From Alphaproteobacteria bacterium MarineAlpha11_Bin1 (GTDB taxonomy: Bacteria; Pseudomonadota; Alphaproteobacteria; MPNO01; UBA830), in NCBI GenBank assembly GCA_002937455.1, contig PTJZ01000013.1, positions 49,407 to 113,406 of the forward strand: a stretch of DNA of 64,000 nucleotides, in the 5' to 3' direction. Position numbers and translations under genes: made by a program. Under the pieces are notes generated by a model. That model had not been told where the DNA came from, searched no databases, and saw only the letters and a program-made list of their open reading frames with translations. Of the stretch, positions 35,434 through 45,018 are shown piece by piece (positions within the stretch are counted from its first letter, which is position 1; each line of letters starts with the position of its first letter).

Positions 35434-36042
35434 ATGAAGATTTACCCACTGCACTTTTGTACAATGAAAATTGCCCTTTGTTTTTTTATGATATCGGGGG
35501 TGACGCCATCGACCCTTGCTGCAGACAGACTTCATAATGCGCACCAGCATGGGGTCAGCAAACTCAATCTCATGATTGAAGGGAAACGCCTTAAAATAGA
35601 GTTGCAGTCTCCCGGATCCGATATAGTCGGCTTCGAGCATGCAGCCGCGAGCAAAGCGGATAGGTCTTCGATTAACTATGCTGCTAATCTTCTGAAAGAT
35701 AATGGTAAATTATTCGATTTATCGATCGCTGCAGGGTGCAGGTTGGCTTCTTCCGAGGTTGAGGTGCCCGGTGGACAGGAAAAGTATAAACACCATAATC
35801 GTAGACACGGGCACGGTGAAAAGAGCCATTATCATCATAATGAGAGGATAGAAGGTGAGGAACACTCTGAATTTCACGCACGTTACCTCTTTACGTGCAA
35901 ACAGCCGGAGAAACTTACCCGAATAGACATCAAATATTTTGACATATTCCCCCTTGCTGAGAAAATTGACGTTCGGGTGGTTACGCCTAGGATTCAGTTC
36001 CGAACGGAATTGACAGCTGGAAAATCGCGGCTGACTCTATAG
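35434..36042 (+). CDS. His-rich exported DUF2796 protein (ZrgA-like zinc-binding)
   Basis: 202 aa from ATG 35434; an ATG at 35464 gives a cleaner signal peptide (MKIALCFFMISG, cleavage near AADR). HQHGVSKLNLMIEGKRLKIELQSPGSDIVGFEHA is the DUF2796 signature. A His-rich loop spans about 119-148 with some ten histidines, and there is a conserved C102 and C154. ZrgA of Vibrio, of the same family, is a periplasmic zinc-binding component. A Zur-like site lies upstream and the ABC genes follow 31 bp later. Confidence 0.85.
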   Translation: MKIYPLHFCTMKIALCFFMISGVTPSTLAADRLHNAHQHGVSKLNLMIEGKRLKIELQSPGSDIVGFEHAAASKADRSSINYAANLLKDNGKLFDLSIAAGCRLASSEVEVPGGQEKYKHHNRRHGHGEKSHYHHNERIEGEEHSEFHARYLFTCKQPEKLTRIDIKYFDIFPLAEKIDVRVVTPRIQFRTELTAGKSRLTL

Positions 36043-36073
36043 CAGAAATTTATCTTGGAGACCTAGACGACTC

Positions 36074-36790
36074 ATGTCCTTGGCCGTAGATCTTTCCGGT
36101 ATTGTCTACCGGTGGCGGAAGGCGCTGCCAGTTGTGCTCGATATCCCGGAAATCTCCGTGACCGTCGGGGAGAAATTGTTCGTTCGCGGACCTAGCGGTA
36201 GCGGTAAAACGACGCTTTTAAACCTGCTCGGTGGGGTTGCTATACCGGAACAGGGGGAACTCAAGATTTTGGGAGAACGTCTCGACCTAATGCCAGCTCG
36301 TAGCCGGGATTCCTTCCGTGCTGACCATATCGGTTTTATTTTCCAGCAGTTTAATCTGATTCCCTATCTCTCGGTGATTGACAACGTGCTATTACCCTGC
36401 CGATTTTCTCTTCGAAGACTCTCCAAGGCGAAGAGTCGGGGAAGAGAGCCGGAGGCCGAGGCCCGTCGTTTACTTAGGCGTATGGGTCTCCCGGTAGAGA
36501 ATCTTACCGGGCCCTTAGTCACCGATCTGAGTGTCGGACAGCAACAAATGGTAGCAGCGGCAAGGGCTCTGATAGGCGGCCCGGATCTGATAATCGCTGA
36601 CGAACCAACCTCGTCGCTGGACGAGAACGCCAGATACGCGTTCCTAAATCTTCTCTTTCTGGAGGCGGAGGAGGCCGGACAGACGTTGATTTTTGTGAGT
36701 CACGACGGGCGTCTAGCGGAGGCATTTGACCGGATCGTTGACCTCCCAGACATAAACCGAGCCGGAAGGGGAAAATCGCCTAAATGCTAA
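36074..36790 (+). CDS. ABC transporter ATP-binding protein (LolD/MacB-like)
   Basis: 238 aa. Walker A GPSGSGKT (39-46), Q-loop FQQFNLIPYLS, signature LSVGQQQ, Walker B LIIADEPTSSLD, and the switch His in VSHDGR. It belongs to the MacB/LolD class that pairs with FtsX-type permeases; the permease gene overlaps its end by 7 bp. With the DUF2796 and DUF3299 proteins it probably forms a zinc-related envelope system. Confidence 0.93.
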   Translation: MSLAVDLSGIVYRWRKALPVVLDIPEISVTVGEKLFVRGPSGSGKTTLLNLLGGVAIPEQGELKILGERLDLMPARSRDSFRADHIGFIFQQFNLIPYLSVIDNVLLPCRFSLRRLSKAKSRGREPEAEARRLLRRMGLPVENLTGPLVTDLSVGQQQMVAAARALIGGPDLIIADEPTSSLDENARYAFLNLLFLEAEEAGQTLIFVSHDGRLAEAFDRIVDLPDINRAGRGKSPKC

Positions 36791-38043
36791 CCTTTCAACT
36801 TGCCGTCAAGAGCCTTAATAGCCGAAGGCTTACCGCCTTTCTGACTGTGATCGCGATTGCCGTCAGCGTTTCGCTACTTCTGGGAGTAGAACGTATCCGC
36901 ACAGAGGTTCGCGCTAGTTTTGCGAATACCGTATCTGGAACAGATTTGATCGTCGGTGCCCGAGGCGGATCAGTGCCACTACTACTTTACTCCGTCTTCA
37001 GGATTGGGAGTGCCCAGAACAATATTTCGTGGCGGAGCTACCGTGAAATTGCCGCAGACCCAGATGTGGCTTGGACTATTCCTATTTCTCTTGGCGATTC
37101 CCATCGGGGGTTCCGGGTATTGGGCACCAATACTTCTTATTTCCACCATTTTCGCTTCGCCCGAACTCGGCATCTCGAATTCGCTCATGGCAAGCCGTTT
37201 GATGATGTTTTCGATACGGTTTTGGGCGCACAGGTTGCCTCAAAACATGGTTACTCTGTTGGCGACCGCATAGTAATAGACCACGGCGTCGGCGAAATCG
37301 GTTTCGCTACCCACAAGGACAAGCCATTTCGCGTATCCGGCATCCTGGTGCGTACGGGTACGCCGGTCGATCAGACAGTCCATGTAAGTCTCGCCGGGAT
37401 CGAGGCGATCCATATTGACTGGCGGTCGGGCAGGAAAATCCCAGGTCTTAAAATCGATGCCGATAACGTGCGACAGATGAACCTTCACCCAAAATCGATC
37501 ACAGCATTTTTCGTCGGACTTAAGTCTCGGTTTTCCACCTTTGACGTGGAAAGACGGGTGAATAATTATACAAAAGAGCCGTTGCTCGCAATTTTACCCG
37601 GTGTCGCATTACATGACCTTTGGTCTCTAGTGGGGACCGCCGAAAATGCGTTGACGGTAATCACAGTGTTCGTTGTAGCCGCGGGGCTGGTCGGCATGGT
37701 CACTATGCTGATTGCAACACTGAACGAGCGGCGTCGCGAAATGGCGATACTACGGTCAGTTGGTGCACGACCACATCATGTTTTTTGGCTCCTCATTTTC
37801 GAAGCTGGTTTCGTGTCTGCACTTGGCGCAGTGCTTGGCGTCGTACTCCTCTTTGCCTGTATGGTTTTAGTTCTGCCAGTCATTGAGTCCAGATATGGGC
37901 TTTTTATTGCTATAAATGCATTGTCCGCAAATGAATGGATGTATTTGGGGGCCGTATTTTTTTTCGGAATGACTGCTGGTATTTTCCCCGCCATGATGGC
38001 GGCCCGGAGGTCTCTAGCCGACGGCGTGATAATCAGGAGTTGA
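36784..38043 (+). CDS. ABC transporter permease, FtsX/MacB type
   Basis: 419 aa. First membrane helix ~16-36, a large periplasmic domain to ~275, then three C-terminal helices (~290-315, 340-370, 385-410) with LNERRREMAILRSVGARPHHVF, the FtsX cytoplasmic signature. Such permeases act mechanically on periplasmic partners rather than importing solute. Overlaps the ATPase gene by 7 bp. Last gene of the putative zinc cluster. Confidence 0.9.
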   Translation: MLTFQLAVKSLNSRRLTAFLTVIAIAVSVSLLLGVERIRTEVRASFANTVSGTDLIVGARGGSVPLLLYSVFRIGSAQNNISWRSYREIAADPDVAWTIPISLGDSHRGFRVLGTNTSYFHHFRFARTRHLEFAHGKPFDDVFDTVLGAQVASKHGYSVGDRIVIDHGVGEIGFATHKDKPFRVSGILVRTGTPVDQTVHVSLAGIEAIHIDWRSGRKIPGLKIDADNVRQMNLHPKSITAFFVGLKSRFSTFDVERRVNNYTKEPLLAILPGVALHDLWSLVGTAENALTVITVFVVAAGLVGMVTMLIATLNERRREMAILRSVGARPHHVFWLLIFEAGFVSALGAVLGVVLLFACMVLVLPVIESRYGLFIAINALSANEWMYLGAVFFFGMTAGIFPAMMAARRSLADGVIIRS

Positions 38044-38089
38044 GCGAGGAAAGAAATCTTTAAGATGTCCTAGAAGTTTACTCTCGCTA

Positions 38090-38842
38090 TTACCACATTA
38101 ACTGCCCACCGTTCGGATGAATAATTTGGCCAGTGATATATGACGAACGATCACTGAGAAGAAAATCTAATACGGCGGCGATTTCGTCCGGCTGTCCCAG
38201 CCGACCCAACGGTAGCTTATCAGCAAGCGTGATCCGGGCTTGTTCATATTCCTCTGGTGTGCGGCCAGATGTCAGGATCGGCGTGTCGATGGGCCCTGGT
38301 CCTAGGGCGTTGACGCGGATACCGTGTGGCGCGAACTCTATGGCGATGGTCTTGGTAAGGGAATATATCGCTGACTTCGCGGTCATATAAGCTGCGGCCC
38401 CCGGGACAGCCATAACGGCGAAATCTGAAGACATGTTAACGATCGCCCCTTTACCAACGGCAATCATACCGGGGAGGACGGCCTGACAACACAGAAAAGT
38501 GCCTTTAACATGGATGTTGATCATACGATCCCATTCTTCCTCCGGGATATGTCCGACCACGCCGCGAATAAAGATTCCGGCAGCGAAGAACGCTGCGTGG
38601 ACTGAACCAATTGTAGATTCGATACAGGTTTTCATTGCGGAAACGGAGTTTCTGTCGCTGACGTCAACATGTATTGTTGTCGCCGATCCTCCTTTGGCTT
38701 CAATCAGTGCGACTGTCGTTGCCGCGCTGTCTTCGTTCCAGTCCGCCGCGACGATATGCATATTCTGTGACATACGTAGAGCGGCAGCGCGACCGATTCC
38801 GCTCCCTGCGCCTGTGATAAGGATATTTTGTTTCTCTCTCAT
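38090..38842 (-). CDS. SDR family oxidoreductase
   Basis: 250 aa classical short-chain dehydrogenase. Cofactor-binding GAGSGIGRAA near residue 12, catalytic Tyr-Lys in YMTAKSAIY, and the preceding Ser in VNMSSDF. Ends with YITGQIIHPNGGQ, as in 3-oxoacyl-ACP reductase-like members. Substrate unknown. Overlaps the upstream SDR gene by one base; the two are diverged paralogues in one operon. Confidence 0.88.
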   Translation of the reverse strand: MREKQNILITGAGSGIGRAAALRMSQNMHIVAADWNEDSAATTVALIEAKGGSATTIHVDVSDRNSVSAMKTCIESTIGSVHAAFFAAGIFIRGVVGHIPEEEWDRMINIHVKGTFLCCQAVLPGMIAVGKGAIVNMSSDFAVMAVPGAAAYMTAKSAIYSLTKTIAIEFAPHGIRVNALGPGPIDTPILTSGRTPEEYEQARITLADKLPLGRLGQPDEIAAVLDFLLSDRSSYITGQIIHPNGGQLMW

Positions 38843-39558
38843 CAGAATAGACCCGCCCCTCCATTGACACGGATATCCTGTCCGGTAATGAAGCTAGCAT
38901 CATCCCTCAACAGGAAATAAGCGGCTTCAACGATTTCTTCTGGCGTGCCGATACGGCCCAATGGAATATTATCGCCCTTAGCGAACATATCGACCTCAGC
39001 CATCACCCGCCGCGGCATTTCCGTATCTACAATACCGGGAGAGACTACATTGGCGCGGATTCCGGCGCGGGCGTGGTCAAGTGCTAACGCCCGGCAAAGC
39101 CCAAGCACTCCGCCCTTCGTGGCGGCATATGCCGCGCTCTTCGGTGCTCCGCGACGGGCGATGATAGAAGAAAACATAACGATACTGCCTCGACCCAGTT
39201 CTATCATCGCCGGCAGGACGGCTTGGCAGGTCAGCATGGTCCCCTTGAGGTTGATATTCAAATGGTCATCCCAGTCAGCTTCGCTGAGGTCAAGAAATGG
39301 AGCTGTGCGGTATATCGCGGCGCATGTGGCAAGTCCGGTTATTCCCTGAGATAATGAGGCGGCCTCTTCCGTCGCTGCTATCATTGCCGAGGCGTCTCGT
39401 ACGTCAACTTTATTGAAGGTCAGGTTTTCATCTTTAATGCTTGCCAATTTACCTGGTTCGATATCCCACGCGGCAACTCTGTAGTTCTCTGATAAAAGTT
39501 TCTGGGCCAAACTAAAGCCTATGCCGCTACCTGCGCCAGTGATGACAATAGTCTCCAT
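38842..39558 (-). CDS. SDR family oxidoreductase
   Basis: 238 aa. [11 protein letters not shown] at 7-17, catalytic [19 protein letters not shown], and C-terminal [16 protein letters not shown]. First of two adjacent SDR genes, divergent from transketolase. Substrate unknown; NAD or NADP preference is not clear from the sequence, though an Asp after the second strand (AWDIE) suggests NAD. Confidence 0.87.
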   Translation of the reverse strand: METIVITGAGSGIGFSLAQKLLSENYRVAAWDIEPGKLASIKDENLTFNKVDVRDASAMIAATEEAASLSQGITGLATCAAIYRTAPFLDLSEADWDDHLNINLKGTMLTCQAVLPAMIELGRGSIVMFSSIIARRGAPKSAAYAATKGGVLGLCRALALDHARAGIRANVVSPGIVDTEMPRRVMAEVDMFAKGDNIPLGRIGTPEEIVEAAYFLLRDDASFITGQDIRVNGGAGLF

Positions 39559-39839
39559 GCCGGATTATTCCCGTATCAGTTGATGGGCAATGCCCCGAAA
39601 TTATATTCATTAGAGGAACCTTAAGTTTAATCTTACTCTATTGTAAAAAGCCTGGCGATTCGGTCGGAAGGGGGTTGAATCAAACGGTGGGGTGGATACA
39701 TTGCGCCCGTCCATTACCGGAGGAGGTCTGTCTGTCCGGACACCGCGAAATGTCCGACCTATCCACCTGTATCCGCTTTAGAATTCCTTGGCCAAACCCG
39801 TCTGCGCGTCCGCGCGCCGGCCAGAATGAAGACTGCACC

Positions 39840-41819
39840 TTGCCAGAATCAAATAATGTCGATCATACCGAGCTCGCTAATGCTATACGCGCGCTTTCTA
39901 TGGATGCGGTTCAGGCCGCTAATTCGGGCCATCCCGGCATGCCAATGGGCGCTGCGGATATGGCGACGATCCTATTCACCAAATATTTGAAATACGATCC
40001 GGCTGATCCGGACTGGTTCGACCGTGACCGCTTCGTGCTGTCCGCCGGGCACGGGTCGATGCTGCTGTATTCGCTGCTCTATCTAACGGGCTACCCGGAT
40101 ATCTCTATCGAACAGATAAAGAATTTCCGACAATGGGGCTCCAAAACGGCAGGCCACCCTGAGTATGGCGAAGCCGGTGGCATAGAGATGACCACGGGAC
40201 CGCTTGGACAGGGCATTGCGTCCGCGGTTGGTATGGCTATCGCCGAGCGGTCAATGAATTCTCGTTACGGCGACAGCCTAGTTGATCACCGTACTTGGGT
40301 GATTGCGTCCGATGGTGACTTGATGGAAGGAATCAGCCATGAGGCAGGTTCGCTCGCCGGACATATGAAACTCGGTCGTCTGATCGTTCTATACGACGAT
40401 AATGGAATCTCTATCGATGGAAGCACCGATATATCGCTGTCGGATGATGCGCTTGGCCGGTTTGAAGCATACGGCTGGCATGCCCAGCGCTGCAACGGCC
40501 ATAGTCCGAATGAACTGTCCGACGCAATCGACGCCGCACTGTCGTCTGGCCATCCATCGATCATCGCCTGCCGTACCACTATTGGCTATGGCGCCCCAAC
40601 CAAGGCCGGCACGTCCGGATCCCATGGTGCACCGTTGGGCGACGAAGAAATTGCTTCGACACGGGAAGCGTTGAATTGGCCTCACGATCCCTTCGTTGTG
40701 CCGAGCGAGATCATTTCGGCCTGGCGCGTTGCCGGTGCTCGTGGGGCTAAAGTGAGAAATGAGTGGAATGAGCGTTTAATTAACTCGGACCGACGCCAGG
40801 AATTTGAACGCGCCGTCGCTGGTGATCTGCCGGCAGCTTATGAACAGTCTGTGATAACCGCTAAGAAAGCGTTTTCTGACGATGCTCCCAAACTAGCAAC
40901 CCGGGCATCGTCGGGTAAGACGTTGGATCATATTTCGCCGGCCGTCCCTGAAATGATCGGCGGTTCTGCCGATCTGACCGGTTCGAACAATACCAAGGCA
41001 GACGGGTTTATGGGTCTTTTGCCGCCCGACTACTCCGGTCGCTATTTGTATTACGGCGTTCGAGAACACGGAATGGCGGCGGCGATGAACGGTATGGCCT
41101 TGCACGGCGGGGTGATCCCATATTCCGGCACTTTCCTGATCTTCTCAGATTATCTACGTCCTTCGCTTAGGCTAGCCGCCTTGATGGGCGTGCGGGCGAT
41201 CCATGTGCTAACCCACGACTCAATCGGCCTTGGTGAGGATGGACCTACCCATCAGCCGGTCGAACATTTGGCTGCCCTCAGGTCCATCCCTAATGTTAAC
41301 GTTTTCCGACCCGCCGACGCAGTTGAAGTGGTGGAATGTTGGCAGCTGGCTCTGGAAAACAAGGGTGGACCCTCCGTACTGGCGCTGACCCGCCAAGGGT
41401 TACCGACACTGCGTACGGATCACACCGACGAAAACCTCTCAGCAAAGGGCGCCTATGTTCTCGCTGAGGCGGAAGGGGAAAGGGCCGCGACCATTTTGGC
41501 GACTGGATCGGAGGTCGAAATTGCGATGGCCGCGAGAGATATGCTGCAATTGGATGGGGTGCCGACCGCAGTGGTTTCCATGCCTTGCTGGGAATTGTTC
41601 TCTGTGCAGGATAATGCTTATCGTACTGCCGTGCTGGGCGATGCCGTTCGGGTTGCGGTTGAGGCGGCTATAAAGTTTGGCTGGGAACAATGGATTGGTC
41701 CCGATGGCGGATTTGTAGGCATGAAAAGCTTTGGCGCATCCGCGCCCGCCAGCACTCTCTATGACAAATTCGGTATTACAGCTCAAGCAGTAGTTGCCAC
41801 AGTTAAAGAACGGCTTTGA
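39840..41819 (+). CDS. tkt: Transketolase
   Basis: ThDP enzyme moving two-carbon ketol units between sugar phosphates. Motifs: [39 protein letters not shown]...DDNGISIDG (ThDP/Mg), [33 protein letters not shown] start at TTG 39840, giving 659 aa and a normal N-terminus ([14 protein letters not shown]). The frame stays open back to 39675, but those 55 residues ([16 protein letters not shown]...) resemble no transketolase. First of tkt-gap-pgk. Confidence 0.94.
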   Translation: MPESNNVDHTELANAIRALSMDAVQAANSGHPGMPMGAADMATILFTKYLKYDPADPDWFDRDRFVLSAGHGSMLLYSLLYLTGYPDISIEQIKNFRQWGSKTAGHPEYGEAGGIEMTTGPLGQGIASAVGMAIAERSMNSRYGDSLVDHRTWVIASDGDLMEGISHEAGSLAGHMKLGRLIVLYDDNGISIDGSTDISLSDDALGRFEAYGWHAQRCNGHSPNELSDAIDAALSSGHPSIIACRTTIGYGAPTKAGTSGSHGAPLGDEEIASTREALNWPHDPFVVPSEIISAWRVAGARGAKVRNEWNERLINSDRRQEFERAVAGDLPAAYEQSVITAKKAFSDDAPKLATRASSGKTLDHISPAVPEMIGGSADLTGSNNTKADGFMGLLPPDYSGRYLYYGVREHGMAAAMNGMALHGGVIPYSGTFLIFSDYLRPSLRLAALMGVRAIHVLTHDSIGLGEDGPTHQPVEHLAALRSIPNVNVFRPADAVEVVECWQLALENKGGPSVLALTRQGLPTLRTDHTDENLSAKGAYVLAEAEGERAATILATGSEVEIAMAARDMLQLDGVPTAVVSMPCWELFSVQDNAYRTAVLGDAVRVAVEAAIKFGWEQWIGPDGGFVGMKSFGASAPASTLYDKFGITAQAVVATVKERL

Positions 41820-41883
41820 AGCAGCTATTTTTGGCCGTAAATATGGTAAAACGCAAACGGTAAGTTAATTGGAGGTATCAGAC

Positions 41884-42894
41884 ATGGCAGTTAGGGTTGC
41901 AATAAATGGCTTCGGTCGTATCGGTCGGCTGACGCTTCGGGCGGCGCTAGAATCGAAACGAAAAGACCTAGAGTTCGTGGCGATCAACGATCTTGGATCC
42001 ACTGACATGAACGCATTGCTCCTACAGCGAGATACTACGCACGGGCCACTTGCGAACAAGGTAAAAGCCACCGCGACTGGTATTAATGCGGGAAACGGTG
42101 TGATGAAGGTTTTCTCGGAGCGGGATCCAGAAGCATTGCCATGGGGTAAGCTTGACATTGACGTCGTTTTGGAATGCACGGGTTTCTTTACTAAGCGCGA
42201 AATGGCGGAAAAACATCTGAAAGCCGGAGCCAAGAAGGTGCTGATCTCTGCCCCCGGCACCGGCGAAGATTTGACCGTCGTTTATGGTGTCAATGATCAC
42301 AAGTTGCGTAAGTCACACAAGGTGGTGTCAAACGCCTCGTGCACTACAAACTGTCTGGCCCCGGTCGCCGCGGTCATGCACAAGGCCTTCGATATCCAGC
42401 AGGGCTATATGACGACGATCCATGCCTATACAGGCGATCAGCGCATCTTGGATACCCTTCACGGTGATCCACGCCGCGCCCGAGCAGCCGGGCAGTCGAT
42501 GATCCCGACATCTACCGGCGCTGCCAAGGCGGTCGGTCTGGTGCTGCCGGAACTAAGCGGTAAGCTAGACGGTACCTCCATTCGCGTCCCGACGCCGAAC
42601 GTCTCCGTTATAGATTTTACTTTCATTCCCAAGAAAAAGACGACCGTCGAAGCAGTGAACGCCACCGCGGTGAAGGCTTCCAATTCGGACCGGCTAAAGG
42701 GAATTTTCAATATCAATGAGGCGCCGCTGGTATCATCTGACTTTAACCACGATCCGGCCTCGTCGACTTTTGATCTTACCCAGACGCAAGTGGTTGATGG
42801 CAAGTTAGTCCGAGTGGTTAGCTGGTACGATAACGAATGGGGGTTCTCAAATCGGATGCTCGATACAGCGGCGGCCATGGGGAAAATGAAGTAG
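41884..42894 (+). CDS. gap: Glyceraldehyde-3-phosphate dehydrogenase
   Basis: 336 aa from ATG 41884, which has GGAGG nine bases upstream. NAD-binding INGFGRIGR (7-15), catalytic C153 in SNASCTTNCLAP, and His in the following region; NEWGFSNRM at the end. 64 bp after tkt. A hairpin with a T-run separates it from pgk. Confidence 0.97.
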   Translation: MAVRVAINGFGRIGRLTLRAALESKRKDLEFVAINDLGSTDMNALLLQRDTTHGPLANKVKATATGINAGNGVMKVFSERDPEALPWGKLDIDVVLECTGFFTKREMAEKHLKAGAKKVLISAPGTGEDLTVVYGVNDHKLRKSHKVVSNASCTTNCLAPVAAVMHKAFDIQQGYMTTIHAYTGDQRILDTLHGDPRRARAAGQSMIPTSTGAAKAVGLVLPELSGKLDGTSIRVPTPNVSVIDFTFIPKKKTTVEAVNATAVKASNSDRLKGIFNINEAPLVSSDFNHDPASSTFDLTQTQVVDGKLVRVVSWYDNEWGFSNRMLDTAAAMGKMK

Positions 42895-42929
42895 CAGTGC
42901 GCTTAGACTCTTAGGTCACGCTAAAAAAG

Positions 42930-42983
42930 AACCCTTACCTTTGGGAGGTCCGGCTGGATTATCCGAAGAGTGAGGGTTTTTTA
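42930..42983 (+). terminator. Intrinsic terminator or attenuator between gap and pgk
   Basis: AACCCTTAC (42930-42938) pairs with GTGAGGGTT (42970-42978), one G-U, and the right arm runs into TTTTTT. The 31-base interval can form a smaller inner hairpin. It lies 18 bp before the pgk start, so it must set the pgk level, either as a partial terminator or with a promoter hidden in the hairpin region. Confidence 0.7.
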
Positions 42984-43001
42984 TATAAGGATAGAACAGC
43001 A

Positions 43002-44189
43002 ATGTTAAAAACCATCGACTACCTCGACGTTTACGACAAAAAGGTGTTCCTCCGTGCCGATCTGAACGTACCCATGAGTGACGGGAATGTGACAGATTCC
43101 ACCCGTATAGATAGAATCGCACCAACTGTTATGGAACTTGTCGACAAAGGCGCGATAGTAATCGTCGCCTCTCATTTTGGTCGTCCCATGGGTGAACGCC
43201 ATCCCGACATGTCCCTAGAACCGTTGGCCGGTGAATTGTCGCGCGCACTCGGAGGGCGGAATGTTTCCTTTGCCCATGACTGTATTGGTCCGCATGCGAA
43301 GAAAGTAGTCAATGGGGCGAAAAGGAGCGAAATCGTCCTGCTAGAGAACCTACGTTATCACGCGGGTGAAGAAGCTAACGACCCGGACTTTGCGAAACAG
43401 CTGTCTTCACTTGTTGATGTATACGTTAATGATGCGTTTTCCGCGGCACACCGGGCACACGCTTCCACGGATGCACTTGCGGGTTTACTACCTGCGGCGG
43501 CAGGGCGTTTGATGCAGGCTGAGCTTGAAGCGCTGGATTATGCGCTCGGCAACCCTGAACGACCGGTCGGCGCCATTGTCGGAGGTTCTAAGATTTCCAC
43601 CAAAATCGACCTGCTCGGTAACCTTGTCGAAAAGGTCGATATGCTGGCAATCGGCGGGGCAATGGCGAATACCTTTCTTCATGCCTTGGAGACCGATATT
43701 GGAAAATCGGTTTGTGAACACGATATGGCGGATACCGCATTGCAGATCCTTGGTAATGCTGACGAGGCGGGCTGTCAGATCATACTGCCGTCGGACGCCG
43801 CTGTTTCAGCTGAATTCGCTAAAGGGGCCCCTAGCCAGGTCGTACCAACCGCAGCAATACCATCTGATATGATGATTCTCGATGTTGGACCGGGCAGCGC
43901 TAACTCGCTGGCCGTCAAATTAAATGATCTTAAAACATTGGTCTGGAACGGCCCGCTAGGCGCATTCGAGATTCCGCCATTTGATGCAGGAACGGTGATG
44001 GTTGCGAAAGTGGCAGCCGATCTTACCCGATCTGGTCTCCTTAAAACCGTAGCAGGCGGCGGCGACACAGTGGCTGCGTTGGCGTTGGCCGACGTACTTG
44101 ACGAATTTTCCTATGTTTCTACTGCGGGCGGTGCATTTCTCGAATGGCTGGAAGGTAAGGAACTACCGGGAGTGAAAGCATTGGGCTAA
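43002..44189 (+). CDS. pgk: Phosphoglycerate kinase
   Basis: 395 aa, complete glycolytic enzyme that interconverts 1,3-bisphosphoglycerate/ADP and 3-phosphoglycerate/ATP. RADLNVPM near residue 18, SHFGRP near 57, VNDAFSAAHRAHAS, GGSKISTK, and the C-terminal VAGGGDTVAAL. Downstream of gap, as in many alphaproteobacteria; no fba follows. Confidence 0.97.
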   Translation: MLKTIDYLDVYDKKVFLRADLNVPMSDGNVTDSTRIDRIAPTVMELVDKGAIVIVASHFGRPMGERHPDMSLEPLAGELSRALGGRNVSFAHDCIGPHAKKVVNGAKRSEIVLLENLRYHAGEEANDPDFAKQLSSLVDVYVNDAFSAAHRAHASTDALAGLLPAAAGRLMQAELEALDYALGNPERPVGAIVGGSKISTKIDLLGNLVEKVDMLAIGGAMANTFLHALETDIGKSVCEHDMADTALQILGNADEAGCQIILPSDAAVSAEFAKGAPSQVVPTAAIPSDMMILDVGPGSANSLAVKLNDLKTLVWNGPLGAFEIPPFDAGTVMVAKVAADLTRSGLLKTVAGGGDTVAALALADVLDEFSYVSTAGGAFLEWLEGKELPGVKALG

Positions 44190-44192
44190 GAA

Positions 44193-44915
44193 CTAACCTT
44201 TTGTATTTTCTGTAATAAACTCGTCTATCTCCGTGTCCGTCATAGCACCCGGAAACATCTCGGTACGCATTCTCACGCGCTGAGCACTGATCTCGCGAAT
44301 TGCATCTTTGATGCGAACCATATCATCATCTGTCTTTATTAGGTCGACACAGATCTTGGCCTGTTCAGCGTAGTGATCCTTTTCATCGTCGTAGATGATT
44401 TCCATCGCCCTAGCCGTCATGTTGTTGACAGTGCTGCCCGATAGCTTGGCTCCTTCTCGAAAAAGCCGTGCACCGCCGCCTTCTGTAAATCCCACAGCCG
44501 ACCGGGTTAGTTCGTCATTAACGTAACTGCGGCGTAGATCGCCCAGCTTTCTTTCCTCAGGTAGCTGCACTGTATCTTCCGCATTGATTTTTCGGCCCGT
44601 GACGTGCTCAAAGATGTCGGCCAGCATGACGTAGTGATTGAATTCCTCCGTCAGCTGGGTCAAAAGAAAATGATATTCGTGTCGGTCTATGGACTTATCA
44701 ACTTCCGGAAATCGATCCGCCAGTTCTTTCAGTTCTCGGTGTAGTCCATTAAAAAATCCATCCACTGGGTGCAGTTCTTTCCAGAGCTGGGCTTTCAGAT
44801 AAAAGGCATGGTCTTCATCAGTAGCACTGGCATAATAGCGCTTTGCTATCTCGCCTTCGCACTCCCAGTACGGCCATGCAACGTCCATTAGAGTCTGCTC
44901 AGTATCAGTTATCAT
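44193..44915 (-). CDS. Ferritin-like helical protein, putative di-iron
   Basis: 240 aa, all-helical by composition. Two ExxH pairs, E91-F-N-H94 and E178-K-D-H181, about 85 residues apart, plus conserved acidic residues near 18-34, fit a four-helix ferritin-like di-iron site. I do not recognise a named family. It is divergently arranged with the flavoprotein at 45019 (103 bp apart) and ends 3 bp from pgk. Catalytic or storage role unknown. Confidence 0.6.
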   Translation of the reverse strand: MITDTEQTLMDVAWPYWECEGEIAKRYYASATDEDHAFYLKAQLWKELHPVDGFFNGLHRELKELADRFPEVDKSIDRHEYHFLLTQLTEEFNHYVMLADIFEHVTGRKINAEDTVQLPEERKLGDLRRSYVNDELTRSAVGFTEGGGARLFREGAKLSGSTVNNMTARAMEIIYDDEKDHYAEQAKICVDLIKTDDDMVRIKDAIREISAQRVRMRTEMFPGAMTDTEIDEFITENTKG

Positions 44916-45018
44916 AAAAACCTCCCTTTAGTACATTTTAGCAGCCCTCTATTCTCTCCGCTAGTTTGCGAAAGTGGCGCAGATTAGCGAATATGTAGGG
45001 AATAGGAGTTCGATATAA

